Of a stretch of 55,996 nt of DNA, positions 43,882 through 53,886 are shown in pieces. The number at the start of each line of letters is the position of its first letter. Positions within the stretch are counted from its first letter, which is position 1. The translations under genes and the position numbers were made by a program. Where the stretch lies: NCBI GenBank assembly GCA_028293805.1, contig JAQGOC010000278.1:1-55996 (forward strand), read 5' to 3'. Source of the stretch: Gammaproteobacteria bacterium. Lineage in GTDB: Bacteria > Pseudomonadota > Gammaproteobacteria > Steroidobacterales > Steroidobacteraceae. A model generated the notes under the pieces. It ran no database searches. It saw nothing but the letters and a program-made list of their open reading frames with translations, and was not told the DNA's origin.

Positions 43882-46191
43882 TCATGCGCCCGGCCGCGCG
43901 GCAGTGGCGGGCTCGCGTGCGAGGAAAACGACCGAGCATCGCGCCCGCTGGAGCAGGTCCGCGGGCACCTCACCGAAGAAAAGCTGGTCGCCGGGGCGCG
44001 GGCTGACGCCCATCACCAGCAGATCGTACCCGCCGGCCTGCGCCTCGCGCAGAATGGTGTTCTCGGCTGTACCTCGATTGCGGACCTGACCCATCACCTC
44101 TACGCCATAGGCCTTGCCGAGCTCGACAATGTCCCGGATCGCCGCATCGGCGCTGCTGTCGGGCGCCAGCGCGACGCCGAGCCGGGTTCGCCACTGCGGC
44201 CGTCCCTGCGAAGACGGGCCGGCGACGTGTAATGCCGTCACGCGGCCGTGCGATGCTTCCGCTAGCGCGATTGCCAGCTCTGCGCCTTGGCGCGAGATGG
44301 GAGTCCCCGTCACCGGCACCAGAATGTTGAGCGGCCCCCGGTCGTTCCCGTTGCGGTGCTCACCGCGCGCGATCGTGATGGCGACCGGCCCTCCAAAGCT
44401 GGTTGCGCTGCGGGTGATCTGCTCGTGGAACCGGTTGCCCTCGGAGGCGGGCTCGCGTCCGATGAAGAGCAATCCGAAGCCTTTTCTCGCCTCCTCGACG
44501 ATCGCCGTTTCGGTCGAGTCGGGCTCTTCCACGCGCATCGTGATATCGGCGTTGTGTCCGGCCGAATGGACTTCGCCTCGCGCGTCCGCGGCTTCGCCAC
44601 CCGATTCCGCCGCCAGTGACAAAGCAGTGGCGGTACGCTCGGCCTGGCTTTCCGCTCCGGGGAGCGCTGCGCCTGTCGCATAGTCGAAGTGCAGGGCGGT
44701 CGTGGGAATCTGGCGCACTCCGGCCAGCAGTCCCACGAGGCGCGAGGCCAGTTGGCCGCTGTAGCTGGAATCCACGGCCACGAGCAGCCGTTCGAGGTTC
44801 GATACGAAACCCCGCGCCTCGAGGTCTTCGCGCTCGAGCCGGTCGTTTTCCTCCGGGCTCAACGGTAATCGCCCCACCGCCCAGCGCAGCATGGGCGGCA
44901 TTGCCATCGTCGTCACTATGGCCATGGTGACGATCGCCGTGAAGAGGTTCTGGCTGAGCGCCCCCATCGACAGTCCGATCGAGGCAATGATGACCTCGGT
45001 CGAACCGCGCGCATTCATGCCGCAGCCGACGGCGAGAGATTCCGCGAACGTCAGTCCGCCTATGCGGCCGCCCAGCACTGCGCCGGAGAACTTTCCGACA
45101 CTCGCGATGACAATCATTCCGATCGTGAGCAGCAATAGATCCGGCTCGGTCAGGGCCCTCAGGTTCGCGGACAGGCCGGCCATACCGAAGAAAACCGGCA
45201 TGAACAATGCGACGATCAGGCCGCGCAACTGTCCTTCGATGTGCCGGGTGAGGATGGGCGACTGGCCGACGAGAATTCCCGCCACGAACGCGCCGAGCAC
45301 CGTATGCACGCCGATCGCATTGGTCACAAGCGCCATGGCTCCGGTCACTACCAGAATCATGGTGATCACCGGCAGTTCGCTGACGAGGTGGTCGTTCGCC
45401 CAGCGGATCAGCTGAAAAATGACATGGCGGCCAATGGTGAAGCTGAGGACGAGAAAGAGGGCGGTCCCGACTACGCTGCGTGTGACGCTGGCGACATCGA
45501 TGCCGCCATGAAGCGCTAGTCCAAACGTCACCGACATGATGATCCAGCCGATCGTATCGTCAATGATCGCGGAGGCGACGATGACCTGGCCGACGGTGCG
45601 GCGCAGAAAGCCCAGCTCCCGTACCAGGAGCGCAACGATCTTGACGGACGAGATCGAGAGCGCGGTGCCGAGAAACAACGCCGTGATGAAGCGTTTGTTC
45701 GGGTCGGGGAGCATTGTGGCCGGCAGCAACTCGCCAACGGTGAGGCCGCAAATGAAGGGTATGACGATTCCCGCGATGGAGACGCTGAACGCCGTCCGGC
45801 GCGAGCGGCGAATCACCGAGAGGTCGGTTTCCATTCCGGTCAACAGCAGCAGCAACAGGATGCCGAGCTCCGAGACGGCGCTCAGCATCGCCTTCTGGTC
45901 CGGAGCGTCCGGAAAAAGCGAGTGTTGCAGGCGGGGGGAGAGTGCGCCGAACACGGAAGGACCCAGCAGCATGCCGGCAATGAGCTGACCCATCACGGCC
46001 GACTGTCCGATGCGTTGCATCAGCTCGCCGAGGAGTCGCGCGCAGACGATCAGGGCGATGATCTGACCGAGGAAGATGGCTACTGAAGGGCCGTGTGACG
46101 CTCCGGCTTGCGCGGCGAACAGGCTCGTAGGTAGGCACCAGCCCGGGAGCACAGCGAAGAGCGTTCGGACGACATGCTTCGATGCTTTCAT
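43882..46191 (-). CDS. CPA2-family cation:proton antiporter with C-terminal USP domains
   Basis: This 769-residue protein has an N-terminal Na+/K+:H+ exchanger domain (about residues 35-420, 12-13 helices), including GQLIAGMLLGPSVFG, ELGILLLLLLTGMETDLSVIRR, the ion-site region ASAIIDDTIGWIIMS with paired Asp, and GCGMNARGSTEVIIASIG. A linker and two universal-stress-protein-like domains follow (about 460-600 and 610-755); the second ends with GGYDLLVMGVSPRPGDQLFFG. There is no TrkA-N domain, so it is unlike KefB/C. A hydrophobic N-terminal stretch may be an extra helix or signal. It may balance pH or K+; the exact ion is unknown. Confidence 0.92.
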   Translation of the reverse strand: MKASKHVVRTLFAVLPGWCLPTSLFAAQAGASHGPSVAIFLGQIIALIVCARLLGELMQRIGQSAVMGQLIAGMLLGPSVFGALSPRLQHSLFPDAPDQKAMLSAVSELGILLLLLLTGMETDLSVIRRSRRTAFSVSIAGIVIPFICGLTVGELLPATMLPDPNKRFITALFLGTALSISSVKIVALLVRELGFLRRTVGQVIVASAIIDDTIGWIIMSVTFGLALHGGIDVASVTRSVVGTALFLVLSFTIGRHVIFQLIRWANDHLVSELPVITMILVVTGAMALVTNAIGVHTVLGAFVAGILVGQSPILTRHIEGQLRGLIVALFMPVFFGMAGLSANLRALTEPDLLLLTIGMIVIASVGKFSGAVLGGRIGGLTFAESLAVGCGMNARGSTEVIIASIGLSMGALSQNLFTAIVTMAIVTTMAMPPMLRWAVGRLPLSPEENDRLEREDLEARGFVSNLERLLVAVDSSYSGQLASRLVGLLAGVRQIPTTALHFDYATGAALPGAESQAERTATALSLAAESGGEAADARGEVHSAGHNADITMRVEEPDSTETAIVEEARKGFGLLFIGREPASEGNRFHEQITRSATSFGGPVAITIARGEHRNGNDRGPLNILVPVTGTPISRQGAELAIALAEASHGRVTALHVAGPSSQGRPQWRTRLGVALAPDSSADAAIRDIVELGKAYGVEVMGQVRNRGTAENTILREAQAGGYDLLVMGVSPRPGDQLFFGEVPADLLQRARCSVVFLAREPATAARPGA

Positions 46192-46306
46192 TGCGGGATA
46201 TTATTGGAAGCGGACTCGAAGCGGGGTCGCTCGCAACCGCAAGCGGCCGGCGGCGTCGGCTTCGCAACGACGTTGCCGATCTGCCGCCGCACGGTCTGAA
46301 CAACCT

Positions 46307-48502
46307 TCAGGGCCGGGCGGTGCTCGCGGCCTTCCTGCCGCGGCGGTGTGCGTGCAGGATGGGCTCGGTATAGCCGTTGGGTTGCGCCCGACCTTCGAAT
46401 ACCAGCGCACAGGCGGCATCGAAGGCGGTACTGTGGCCGAGGTTGCCGGTCATGGGCTGATAGGCTGGATCGTGCGCATTCTGCTGATCCACGACCTTCG
46501 CCATGCGCTGCAACGCCTGCAGCACCTGGTTCTTGCTGCAGATCCCGTGGTGCAGCCAGTTCGCCACGTGCTGGCTCGAGATGCGCAGGGTGGCGCGGTC
46601 TTCCATGAGGCCCACGTTATGAATGTCGGGCACCTTCGAGCAGCCGACGCCGGAATCGATCCAGCGAACGACATAACCCAGGATGCCTTGCACGTTGTTG
46701 TTGAGCTCTTCGTCGATCTCGGCGGATGGCCAGGACGGCGGTACCGCCAGAGGCGGCGTCAGAATGTCGTCGATGGCGGCCCTTTGACGGTGGGATAGCT
46801 CGGTCTGAACCCCAGTCACATCCACCACATGGTAATGCAGGACATGCAGCGTGGCGGCGGTCGGCGAGGGAACCCACGCCGTGTTGGCGCCAGCGCGCGG
46901 ATGCCCGATCTTCACCTTCAGCATCTCGGCCATCTGGTCCGGAATCGCCCACATGCCCTTGCCGATCTGGGCCTTGCCGCGCAGCCCGCACGCCAGGCCG
47001 ACATCGACGTTGTTGCGTTCGTAGGCGTCCAGCCACTTCGCCTTCTTCATGTCCTGCTTGCGCACCATCGCCCCGGCTTCCATCGAGGTATGAATCTCAT
47101 CGCCCGTTCGATCGAGAAAGCCGGTGTTGATGAACACGACCCGCTGCCGTGCGGCGCGCAGGCATTGCTGCAAGTTGACGGTGGTCCGGCGCTCTTCATC
47201 CATGATGCCCATCTTGAGCGTGTGGCGCGGCACGTTGATGAGGTCTTCGACGCGGCCGAAGAGCTGGTCGGCAAAAGCCACTTCCTCCGGGCCGTGCATC
47301 TTGGGCTTGACGATGTAGATGGATCCGCTGCGCGAGTTGCGGAGGGCGCCGCCGCCCTGCAGATCGTGGAGTGCGATCAGGGACGTAATGGCGCAATCGA
47401 TGAACGTCTCGGGCACCGGCTGGCCGTCGAGCGTGATGGCATCGGTCATCATGTGGTGGCCGACATTGCGTACCAGCAGCAGGCTGCGTCCGGGCAACGT
47501 CAGCGTGCCGCCCGCGGGCGTGGTGTAGGCCCGGTCGGGATTGAGGGTGCGTACCCATTCGCGGCCACCCTTCGGGAAGCTCGCCTGGAGGGTGCCTTTC
47601 ATCAGGCCGAGCCAATTGCGGTAGATGCGCACCTTGTCGCCGGCATCCACCGCCGCGACCGAATCCTCGCAGTCCTGAATGGTCGTGATGGCCGACTCGA
47701 TCACAACATCGGCAATTCCGGCCGCATCGGTCTTGCCGATGGGATGCGAGCGGTCGAAGCGGATCTCTACGTGCAGTCCGTGATGCTTCAGGAGCAGGGC
47801 GGTCGGCGCGCTCGCGTCGCCCTGATAGCCGGCCAGGGCTGCATCGGTGGACAGCGTGGTCTGCACGCCATTCGGGAATCCCACCAGAAGCTTGCCGTCG
47901 TTGACGGCATAGGTCAGCGCCTCGGCATGCGAGCCCTGCGCAAGTTTGAAGTGGACATCCAGGAAAGCGCGCACATAAGCGATCACTCTGGCGCCGCGTG
48001 CCGCGTCATAGCCACCCAAGGGGGGAGGGCCCTCGCTGATGGCGTCCGTGCCATACAGGGCGTCGTACAGACTTCCCCAGCGCGCATTCGCGGCATTCAA
48101 TGCATAGCGAGCGTTGTCCACCGGCACGACCAGTTGCGGGCCGGCGAGGTGCGCGATTTCGTTATCGACTCCGGCCGTCATCACTTCGAACGCGGCGCCC
48201 GCCTCCGTGAGGTAGCCGATCTCCACCAAAAATTGCTTGTAGGCGGTTGCATCGAAGGGCGCGCCGCGTTGCTGCCGATGCCAGCTATCGATCTGGTCCT
48301 GCAGCCTGTCGCGCCTGTTCAGCAGCGCCGCGTTCGTCGGCAGCAGGTCGCGGATCAGGTCCGACAGTCCCTGCCAGAACAGGCCGGCAGCCACGCCGGT
48401 GCCGGGTAGGACTTCCTCGCTCACGAAATCGTAGAGCGCGGGAGCAACGCCGAGGGCAGCGATCTTCACGGGTTCGTGCGCGGTGCGGATCGGATGATTC
48501 AT
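46307..48502 (-). CDS. glcB: Malate synthase G
   Basis: This 731-residue enzyme condenses glyoxylate and acetyl-CoA to malate. Diagnostic segments are [28 protein letters not shown] (about 265-292, metal-binding Glu/Asp region), the active-site Arg area in [41 protein letters not shown], and [26 protein letters not shown] with the conserved Cys. Length fits the G isoform (about 720-730), not the shorter A isoform. I chose ATG 48502 (MNHPIRTA); the frame to 48895 overlaps the divergent gene and is not homologous. No isocitrate lyase is in the window. Confidence 0.97.
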   Translation of the reverse strand: MNHPIRTAHEPVKIAALGVAPALYDFVSEEVLPGTGVAAGLFWQGLSDLIRDLLPTNAALLNRRDRLQDQIDSWHRQQRGAPFDATAYKQFLVEIGYLTEAGAAFEVMTAGVDNEIAHLAGPQLVVPVDNARYALNAANARWGSLYDALYGTDAISEGPPPLGGYDAARGARVIAYVRAFLDVHFKLAQGSHAEALTYAVNDGKLLVGFPNGVQTTLSTDAALAGYQGDASAPTALLLKHHGLHVEIRFDRSHPIGKTDAAGIADVVIESAITTIQDCEDSVAAVDAGDKVRIYRNWLGLMKGTLQASFPKGGREWVRTLNPDRAYTTPAGGTLTLPGRSLLLVRNVGHHMMTDAITLDGQPVPETFIDCAITSLIALHDLQGGGALRNSRSGSIYIVKPKMHGPEEVAFADQLFGRVEDLINVPRHTLKMGIMDEERRTTVNLQQCLRAARQRVVFINTGFLDRTGDEIHTSMEAGAMVRKQDMKKAKWLDAYERNNVDVGLACGLRGKAQIGKGMWAIPDQMAEMLKVKIGHPRAGANTAWVPSPTAATLHVLHYHVVDVTGVQTELSHRQRAAIDDILTPPLAVPPSWPSAEIDEELNNNVQGILGYVVRWIDSGVGCSKVPDIHNVGLMEDRATLRISSQHVANWLHHGICSKNQVLQALQRMAKVVDQQNAHDPAYQPMTGNLGHSTAFDAACALVFEGRAQPNGYTEPILHAHRRGRKAASTARP

Positions 48503-48704
48503 GTCGTGACAGAACCGTCTATCAAAAAGCCCGAAAGGACAGGACTTGCGGACGCGGCCGGCGCCGAGCGCCCGTTCATCATACCGCTGGCCGGGAGGCG
48601 GTGCACGCAGCACGTCTGCTGGAGCGGCTGCTGCCGGGTCCTGCATAATCCGACAGGTCGGCCGGGTCATTTTCAAAGTCGAATCGAAGGCAGGAGAGGT
48701 CCAG

Positions 48705-49115
48705 GTGAAGTCAAGAGTTGCACTCGAAGCAGATGATGTCCAGGCAGCGCTGGACGCGGCCCGGGCGGAGGCCATGAAGAACGGCTGGGTCGTATCGATT
48801 GCGCTGGTGGACGATGGCGGCCATCTGCTTGGTTTCATCCGGCTCACGGATGCCGCGCCCCTGTCTGCGCGGATTTCGGTCGGGAAGGCGCGCACCGCCG
48901 CACTCTCACGGCGCGAATCGAAAACCTACGAGGATGTGGTAAAGAACGGCCGCACCGCTTTTCTATCGGTGTCGGATCTCACGATGCTCGAAGGCGGCGT
49001 GCCGATCGTCGTTGGCGAACAGTGCGTGGGAGCGCTGGGCGTCTCCGGCGTCAAATCGGATCAGGATGCACAGATTGCCAACGCCGGCGTCAAGGCGATA
49101 GTCGAACGGACATAA
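48705..49115 (+). CDS. GlcG/HbpS family haem-binding-like protein
   Basis: From GTG 48705, with GGAGAGG about 6 nt upstream, it encodes 136 residues of the HbpS/GlcG (haem-degrading) fold. The pattern shows [42 protein letters not shown] and [33 protein letters not shown]. In E. coli, glcG lies in the glycolate operon with glcB; here it is divergent from glcB, 202 bp away. This supports a glycolate/glyoxylate link. Its biochemical role is not established. Confidence 0.9.
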   Translation: MKSRVALEADDVQAALDAARAEAMKNGWVVSIALVDDGGHLLGFIRLTDAAPLSARISVGKARTAALSRRESKTYEDVVKNGRTAFLSVSDLTMLEGGVPIVVGEQCVGALGVSGVKSDQDAQIANAGVKAIVERT

Positions 49116-49172
49116 AGCAGGCGCGCGTATAGTGGCGCGCACCGTAGGGGGCAGGATCGGCAATCAGTCACA

Positions 49173-50039
49173 ATGAGCTGGCGTGTAGGGATGGCTTTCG
49201 CGGCGCTGTGCGTGATCTGGGGCTTCCCGTATTTCTTCATCAAGCTCGCCCTGGTAGAGATTCCGCCGGTCGGCGTCGCCTGGGCACGCATCGCGCTTGG
49301 TGCGGCGGTCCTGCTGCCTGTGGCCTGGAAGCGAGGCGCGCTGCGTGCTGCGCGTCTGCATAAGGGCGCGGTCTGCGCGTTTGCGTTTGCCGAGCTCGTG
49401 GGTCCGTTCCTTCTGATCTCCCTCGGCGAGCGCTGGGTGAGCTCCTCGCTTGCCGCAATTCTGATCGCGACGGTGCCGCTCGCCGTGCTCGTGTTGTCGC
49501 CGCTCTTCGGACTGCGTGAGCCGCTGGGCGCACGTCGGCTGGCCGGTCTCATTGTTGGATTCGTCGGCGTGGTGACGCTGCTTGGGCTCGACTCTGTCGG
49601 CGGACCGCTCGGGTGGGTAGGTGTGGCCTGCCTGATGGTCGCGACGGTGGGCTATGCCCTGGGTTCGCTGATTATTCAGCGCCATCTCTCCAGCATCGAT
49701 GAGCTCGGCGCGGTCGCGGCCAGTCTCGGCGTTGCCACCGTCGTCCTGCTGCCCGCCGCTGCCTGGTCGGCCCCGGGCAGCCCACCGTCGCTGCTGGTGT
49801 TGGCTTCACTGGTCGTGTTGGGCGTCATGTGCACGGCCCTGGCACTGATGCTTTACTTCTTTTTGATCGCGCAGATCGGAGCTGCGCGCGCGGCGGTCGT
49901 CACGTATGTCAACCCCGCCGTTGCGGCGCTGCTTGGAGTCATGGTGCTGCACGAGTCGTTTGGCCCGGGTTCGGCGCTGGGGCTCGCGCTGATTCTGCTC
50001 GGCTCATGGCTGGCAACCCATCGAGCCCGGAATGCGTAG
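49173..50039 (+). CDS. EamA family (DMT) transporter
   Basis: This 288-residue protein has ten predicted helices in two EamA repeats. The first repeat opens AALCVIWGFPYFFIKLAL, and the second includes VGYALGSLIIQRHL near residue 160. It ends AVVTYVNPAVAALLGVMVLHE..ALGLALILLGSWLA, typical of drug/metabolite exporters. The substrate is unknown. It converges with the GH3 gene (36 bp between ends). Confidence 0.92.
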   Translation: MSWRVGMAFAALCVIWGFPYFFIKLALVEIPPVGVAWARIALGAAVLLPVAWKRGALRAARLHKGAVCAFAFAELVGPFLLISLGERWVSSSLAAILIATVPLAVLVLSPLFGLREPLGARRLAGLIVGFVGVVTLLGLDSVGGPLGWVGVACLMVATVGYALGSLIIQRHLSSIDELGAVAASLGVATVVLLPAAAWSAPGSPPSLLVLASLVVLGVMCTALALMLYFFLIAQIGAARAAVVTYVNPAVAALLGVMVLHESFGPGSALGLALILLGSWLATHRARNA

Positions 50040-50075
50040 GTCGGGCACTCCGGCACGTGTACACGGACGAGCCCT

Positions 50076-52223
50076 TCAGCCGGACAGACGGACGCTTTTG
50101 ACCAGCAGCTGCGACCGGTCCGCGCAGGGGCCGACCAGGAGCTCAACCTCGCCGGGCTCGAACACTCGTTTCAGCTCCAATCCCAGGAACCGCAACTCGG
50201 CGGCCGGCAGTTGCAGGGTCACGGTCCCCGTTGCGCCAGGCTCGAGAGCGATCTTGCCGAAGCCTTTGAGCTCCAACAGCGGCCGCGTCACGCTCGCCAC
50301 CGGATCGCGCGTGAAAAGGAAAACCGTCTCCTGCGCCCCCCTGGCTCCTGCATTGCTGACATCCACGCAAATCTCGATGATGCCACTCTCCGTCACGCAG
50401 TCCGGAGTCACCCGCAGGTTCGACAGAACGAAACGTCCGTATGTGAGGCCGTGGCCGAAGGGAAACAGGGGCTCATTCGGCGTGTCCAGATATTTGCTCG
50501 TGAAGTGGTCTTGCGGATTGGCGGGCCGACCGCTCGGGCGTTGGCCGAAGAAGATTGGAATCTGGCCCGTGTCCCGGGGCCAGGTGATCGGCGTGCGGCC
50601 ACTGGGCGACACACGCCCCGTGACGACATCGGCAATTGCGTTACCGGCCTCACTGCCGAGAAACCAGGCTGCAAGGACAGCGTCCGCTTTCTCGAACAGC
50701 CACGGTACGACGAGCGGCCGACCCGAGAAGACAACGACGATGACCCGCTTGCCGAGCGCCTTCGCGTGTTCTAACACGGCTTCGGCGAAGCCGCGCTGCT
50801 CGCCCGGAAGCCCCAGATGCGCGCGGCTCGCGGCTTCCCCGCTCATGTTGGCGGCTTCGCCGACGCACAAGAGAATTTCGTCTGCCTGCGTGCAAAGCTC
50901 GAGTGCCTTGCTGATGCCGTGCTGGTCCCCACTTTGGATGCCAACGCCGGCTGTGTGAAGAATCTCCACCTGTGGCAAGGCTGCGCGCACCCCGGCGACG
51001 ACACTTACGTGGTCCTCGGCGTTCTGAGCAGCCCCCCAAGCACCGCCCATCTCAGCGGGCGCATCCGCGAGCGGACCGATCACGGCGAGGCAACGCATTG
51101 GCCGGGCTAGCGGCAGCGTGTCTTTCTCATTCTTCAGCATCACGATCGCCCGTGCCCCGACCGAGCGCGCCACCTGGCGGCGGTTGGCGATGGCTGCCGG
51201 GGCTTCCGCCGTGCCGCCACGCCGATAAGGATCCTCAAAAAGCCCAAGCTTTTCCTTCAGGGTGAGCACTCGCCGCACTGCCGTGTCGATCTGTGCCATC
51301 GTCACCAGCCCTCGCTCGAGAGCCTTGGGCAGGCCGCGGCGGTACGCATCGGACATCATGTCGATGTCGACGCCGGCTTTGAGTGCGAGCGTCGCGGCAT
51401 CGACCAGATCAGCTGCGATGCCATGGTTGATGAGCTCTGCGATGGCGTTGTAGTCGCTCACGATCACGCCGTCGAAGGCGTGTTCTTCTCGCAACCAGCC
51501 GCGCAGCAGGGCAACGTGGGCCGTCATCGGTACGGCGGCAAGATCGGTAAACGACGGCATGACGGTGGCGACGCCCGAAGCGATCGCCGCGGCAAATGGT
51601 GGCAGGTGCACTTCGTGCAGAGCGCGTTCGGAGATATCGACTGCGGCGTACTCGCGCCCCGCGGTCACCGCGCCGTAGGCGCAGAAATGCTTCGCGCAGG
51701 CCGCAAGCGAGTTCCCGGCGCTCAGGTCGGAACCCTGGAAACCCCGAACTTTGGCCTCCGCCATGCGGGCGCCCAGCCAGGGATCTTCTCCAAAGCCCTC
51801 CACCCCCCGTCCCCAGCGCGGATCGCGCGACACATCCAGCATGGGAGCAAAGGTCATCGCCAGTCCGTCGGCGGCCGCCTCAGTGGCGGCCTCCCGCGCC
51901 GTCAGCGTCCAAGCTTGCGGGTCGAACAGGGCCGCTTCGGCCAAAGGCACCGGAAACAGCGTGCGATGTCCATGGATGATATCGAGCCCGATGAGCAGCG
52001 GAATTCGCAGCCGCGAGCCCTCCACGGCCAACCGTTGCATCTCGAATACGTGATCCGCCCCGACCATATTGAGCAGATTGCCCAGTGTCCCATCCTTGAT
52101 AGACTCGGTCGAATCGCCTGCGATGACGGGTCCCGTCACCGCATAGCTCGAGGCCGTCATGGTGAGCTGGCCGAGCTTTTCCGCGAGCGTCATGTCGCGG
52201 ATCAGTGTTTCGACCCGGCTCAC
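50076..52223 (-). CDS. GH3 family beta-glucosidase
   Basis: This protein of about 715 residues is a glycoside hydrolase family 3 enzyme. The N-terminal TIM-barrel shows MTLAEKLGQLTM, IPLLIGLDIIHGHRTLFPVPLAEAALFD, DPRWGRGVEGFGEDPWLGARMAEAKVRGFQG and the nucleophile Asp in FDGVIVSDYNAI, where the family usually has SDW. The second domain contains GARAIVMLKNEKDTLPL, and the C-terminal fibronectin-III-like domain has YLDTPNEPLFPFGHGLTYG upstream of it. No signal peptide is visible, so it is probably cytoplasmic or periplasmic by another route. I chose GTG 52223 (SRVETLIRDMTL); GTG 52280 would add 19 Arg-rich residues. It is divergent from GH144. Confidence 0.93.
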   Translation of the reverse strand: MSRVETLIRDMTLAEKLGQLTMTASSYAVTGPVIAGDSTESIKDGTLGNLLNMVGADHVFEMQRLAVEGSRLRIPLLIGLDIIHGHRTLFPVPLAEAALFDPQAWTLTAREAATEAAADGLAMTFAPMLDVSRDPRWGRGVEGFGEDPWLGARMAEAKVRGFQGSDLSAGNSLAACAKHFCAYGAVTAGREYAAVDISERALHEVHLPPFAAAIASGVATVMPSFTDLAAVPMTAHVALLRGWLREEHAFDGVIVSDYNAIAELINHGIAADLVDAATLALKAGVDIDMMSDAYRRGLPKALERGLVTMAQIDTAVRRVLTLKEKLGLFEDPYRRGGTAEAPAAIANRRQVARSVGARAIVMLKNEKDTLPLARPMRCLAVIGPLADAPAEMGGAWGAAQNAEDHVSVVAGVRAALPQVEILHTAGVGIQSGDQHGISKALELCTQADEILLCVGEAANMSGEAASRAHLGLPGEQRGFAEAVLEHAKALGKRVIVVVFSGRPLVVPWLFEKADAVLAAWFLGSEAGNAIADVVTGRVSPSGRTPITWPRDTGQIPIFFGQRPSGRPANPQDHFTSKYLDTPNEPLFPFGHGLTYGRFVLSNLRVTPDCVTESGIIEICVDVSNAGARGAQETVFLFTRDPVASVTRPLLELKGFGKIALEPGATGTVTLQLPAAELRFLGLELKRVFEPGEVELLVGPCADRSQLLVKSVRLSG

Positions 52224-52530
52224 GCCAGCCGCTCGCTGGCGCGCGCCGCACCGCCGGGAAGCAACGCTCCCGGTGCGCACTGTGATCCGACTGGTTTCGA
52301 CCGCGTGTCCCCGAATGGCAAAATGACGCTCCCGATAAGGCCAGGCATGATGATAGAACGGCCGCGAAAAGAAATCGCCAACGCCAGCGAAGATGAGCAG
52401 CAGCGCCGCGCTTTTGCGCGCCTGGTGCTACACGCTCCGCCCCGCCGGCTGCCCCGCGTCGCGGTCGCCGTAGCGCAGGCCGCGACGGCCCTGGCCTGAC
52501 GCCTGTAACCCCTTTGCCGAAGGATAGCCC

Positions 52531-53886
52531 GTGCCCAAAGCCGACAGACAGCCCCAAACGCGATTCCCCAACACCGGCGCGCACCCGGCGCCCGCGGACC
52601 CCATAGAAAAAGAAACCAACCCGCGCAATCTCGCGGGGCTCCCCGATGACGAGTTGCTCGAGCGCGTGCAGCGACAGACGTTCCGCTTCTTCTGGGAAGG
52701 CTCGCATCCCGAGAGCGGCCTGGCACGCGATCGGATTCCGCCGCGCTCGCCGGCGCACGCCGACCTCGTGGCCACGGGCGGTTCGGGCTTCGGCGTGATG
52801 GCGATCATCGTTGCCGTGGAGCGTGGCTGGGTGTCACGTGACGAGGCGATCGAGCGCCTGGGTTGCATGCTCGACCTCCTTGGCAGCGCGACGTGTTATC
52901 ACGGCGTGTTCCCGCATTTCATGAACGGTCGCAGCGGCGCTACCATCCCTTTCACCCGTAAGGACGACGGCGGCGATCTGGTCGAAACGTCGTTTCTGAT
53001 CATGGGGCTGTTGTGCGCGCGGCAGTATTTCGACCGCGACACGCTGGCCGAAAGGGATCTGCGGGGCCGGATCACCGGCCTGTGGGAAGAAGTGGAGTGG
53101 AACTGGCACACGCAGGACGGGCGCAAGGTTCTGTACTGGCACTGGAGTCCCAACAATGGGTGGTCGATGGATCACGAGATCCACGGCTGGAACGAATGCC
53201 TCGTCACCTACGTGCTGGCGGCCGGTTCGCCGCGCCATGCGATCGACCCGGCCGTTTATCACCGCGGGTTCGCGGCAGGGCGCGCTTTTCTCAATGGCAA
53301 GTCCTACTACAACATCGAGTTACCCCTGGGAATGCCCTTCGGTGGGCCGCTGTTCTTCGCTCATTACTCCTTCTGTGGTCTGGATCCACGCGGCCTCGAG
53401 GATGGCTACGCAGACTACTGGGAGCAGAATCTTCGTCACGTGCGCATCAACCACGCGTACTGTGTCGCGAACCCTCATCACTTCAAGGGCTATGACGCCT
53501 CCTGCTGGGGTTTGACCGCCAGCGATGACTGGGAAGGTTATTCGGCGCACGCCCCCGACCTCGATAATGGAACAATCTCGCCCACCGCGGCGTTGTCGAG
53601 CATGCCGTATGCCCCGCGCATGGTGACTGACACGCTACGTCATTTTCTCGCCCGCCACGGCGAGAAGATCTGGGGCGACTACGGTTTCGTCGATGCGTTC
53701 AATGAGCAGCGCGACTGGGTGGCGCACTCCGTCCTGGCCATCGACCAGGGGCCGATCATCGTCATGATCGAGAACCATCGCACCGGGCTGTTGTGGAAGC
53801 TGTTCATGAGCGTCCCCGAGGTCCAGGCAGGTTTGCGCAAACTCGACTTCACCAGCCCGCACCTGGATCCGGCGGTGCGCCCCTGA
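52531..53886 (+). CDS. GH144 family endo-beta-1,2-glucanase-like enzyme
   Basis: This 451-residue protein matches the 'glycoamylase' domain (PF10091), now GH144, whose characterised members cut beta-1,2-glucan. It has an alpha/alpha-barrel pattern: LLERVQRQTFRFFWEGSHPESGLARDR near residue 40, SGFGVMAIIVAVERGWVSRDEA, WSPNNGWSMDHEIHGWNECLVTYVLAAGSP near 207, ELPLGMPFGGPLFFAHYSF and ASDDWEGYSAHAPD. GTG 52531 has AAGGA 7 nt upstream. No signal peptide is evident. GH15 follows with a TGATG stop/start overlap. The same fold is embedded in the middle of the cyclic glucan synthase. Confidence 0.9.
   Translation: MPKADRQPQTRFPNTGAHPAPADPIEKETNPRNLAGLPDDELLERVQRQTFRFFWEGSHPESGLARDRIPPRSPAHADLVATGGSGFGVMAIIVAVERGWVSRDEAIERLGCMLDLLGSATCYHGVFPHFMNGRSGATIPFTRKDDGGDLVETSFLIMGLLCARQYFDRDTLAERDLRGRITGLWEEVEWNWHTQDGRKVLYWHWSPNNGWSMDHEIHGWNECLVTYVLAAGSPRHAIDPAVYHRGFAAGRAFLNGKSYYNIELPLGMPFGGPLFFAHYSFCGLDPRGLEDGYADYWEQNLRHVRINHAYCVANPHHFKGYDASCWGLTASDDWEGYSAHAPDLDNGTISPTAALSSMPYAPRMVTDTLRHFLARHGEKIWGDYGFVDAFNEQRDWVAHSVLAIDQGPIIVMIENHRTGLLWKLFMSVPEVQAGLRKLDFTSPHLDPAVRP

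Noticed and set aside
46829..48409. 526-codon plus-strand frame inside glcB
   Set aside because: Malate synthase G is unambiguous on the minus strand; the plus frame shows no family features.
51423..52499. 358-codon plus-strand frame opposite the GH3 gene
   Set aside because: Antisense to a clear GH3 enzyme; the last 50 codons beyond it could be a small gene but have no ribosome-binding site or homology.
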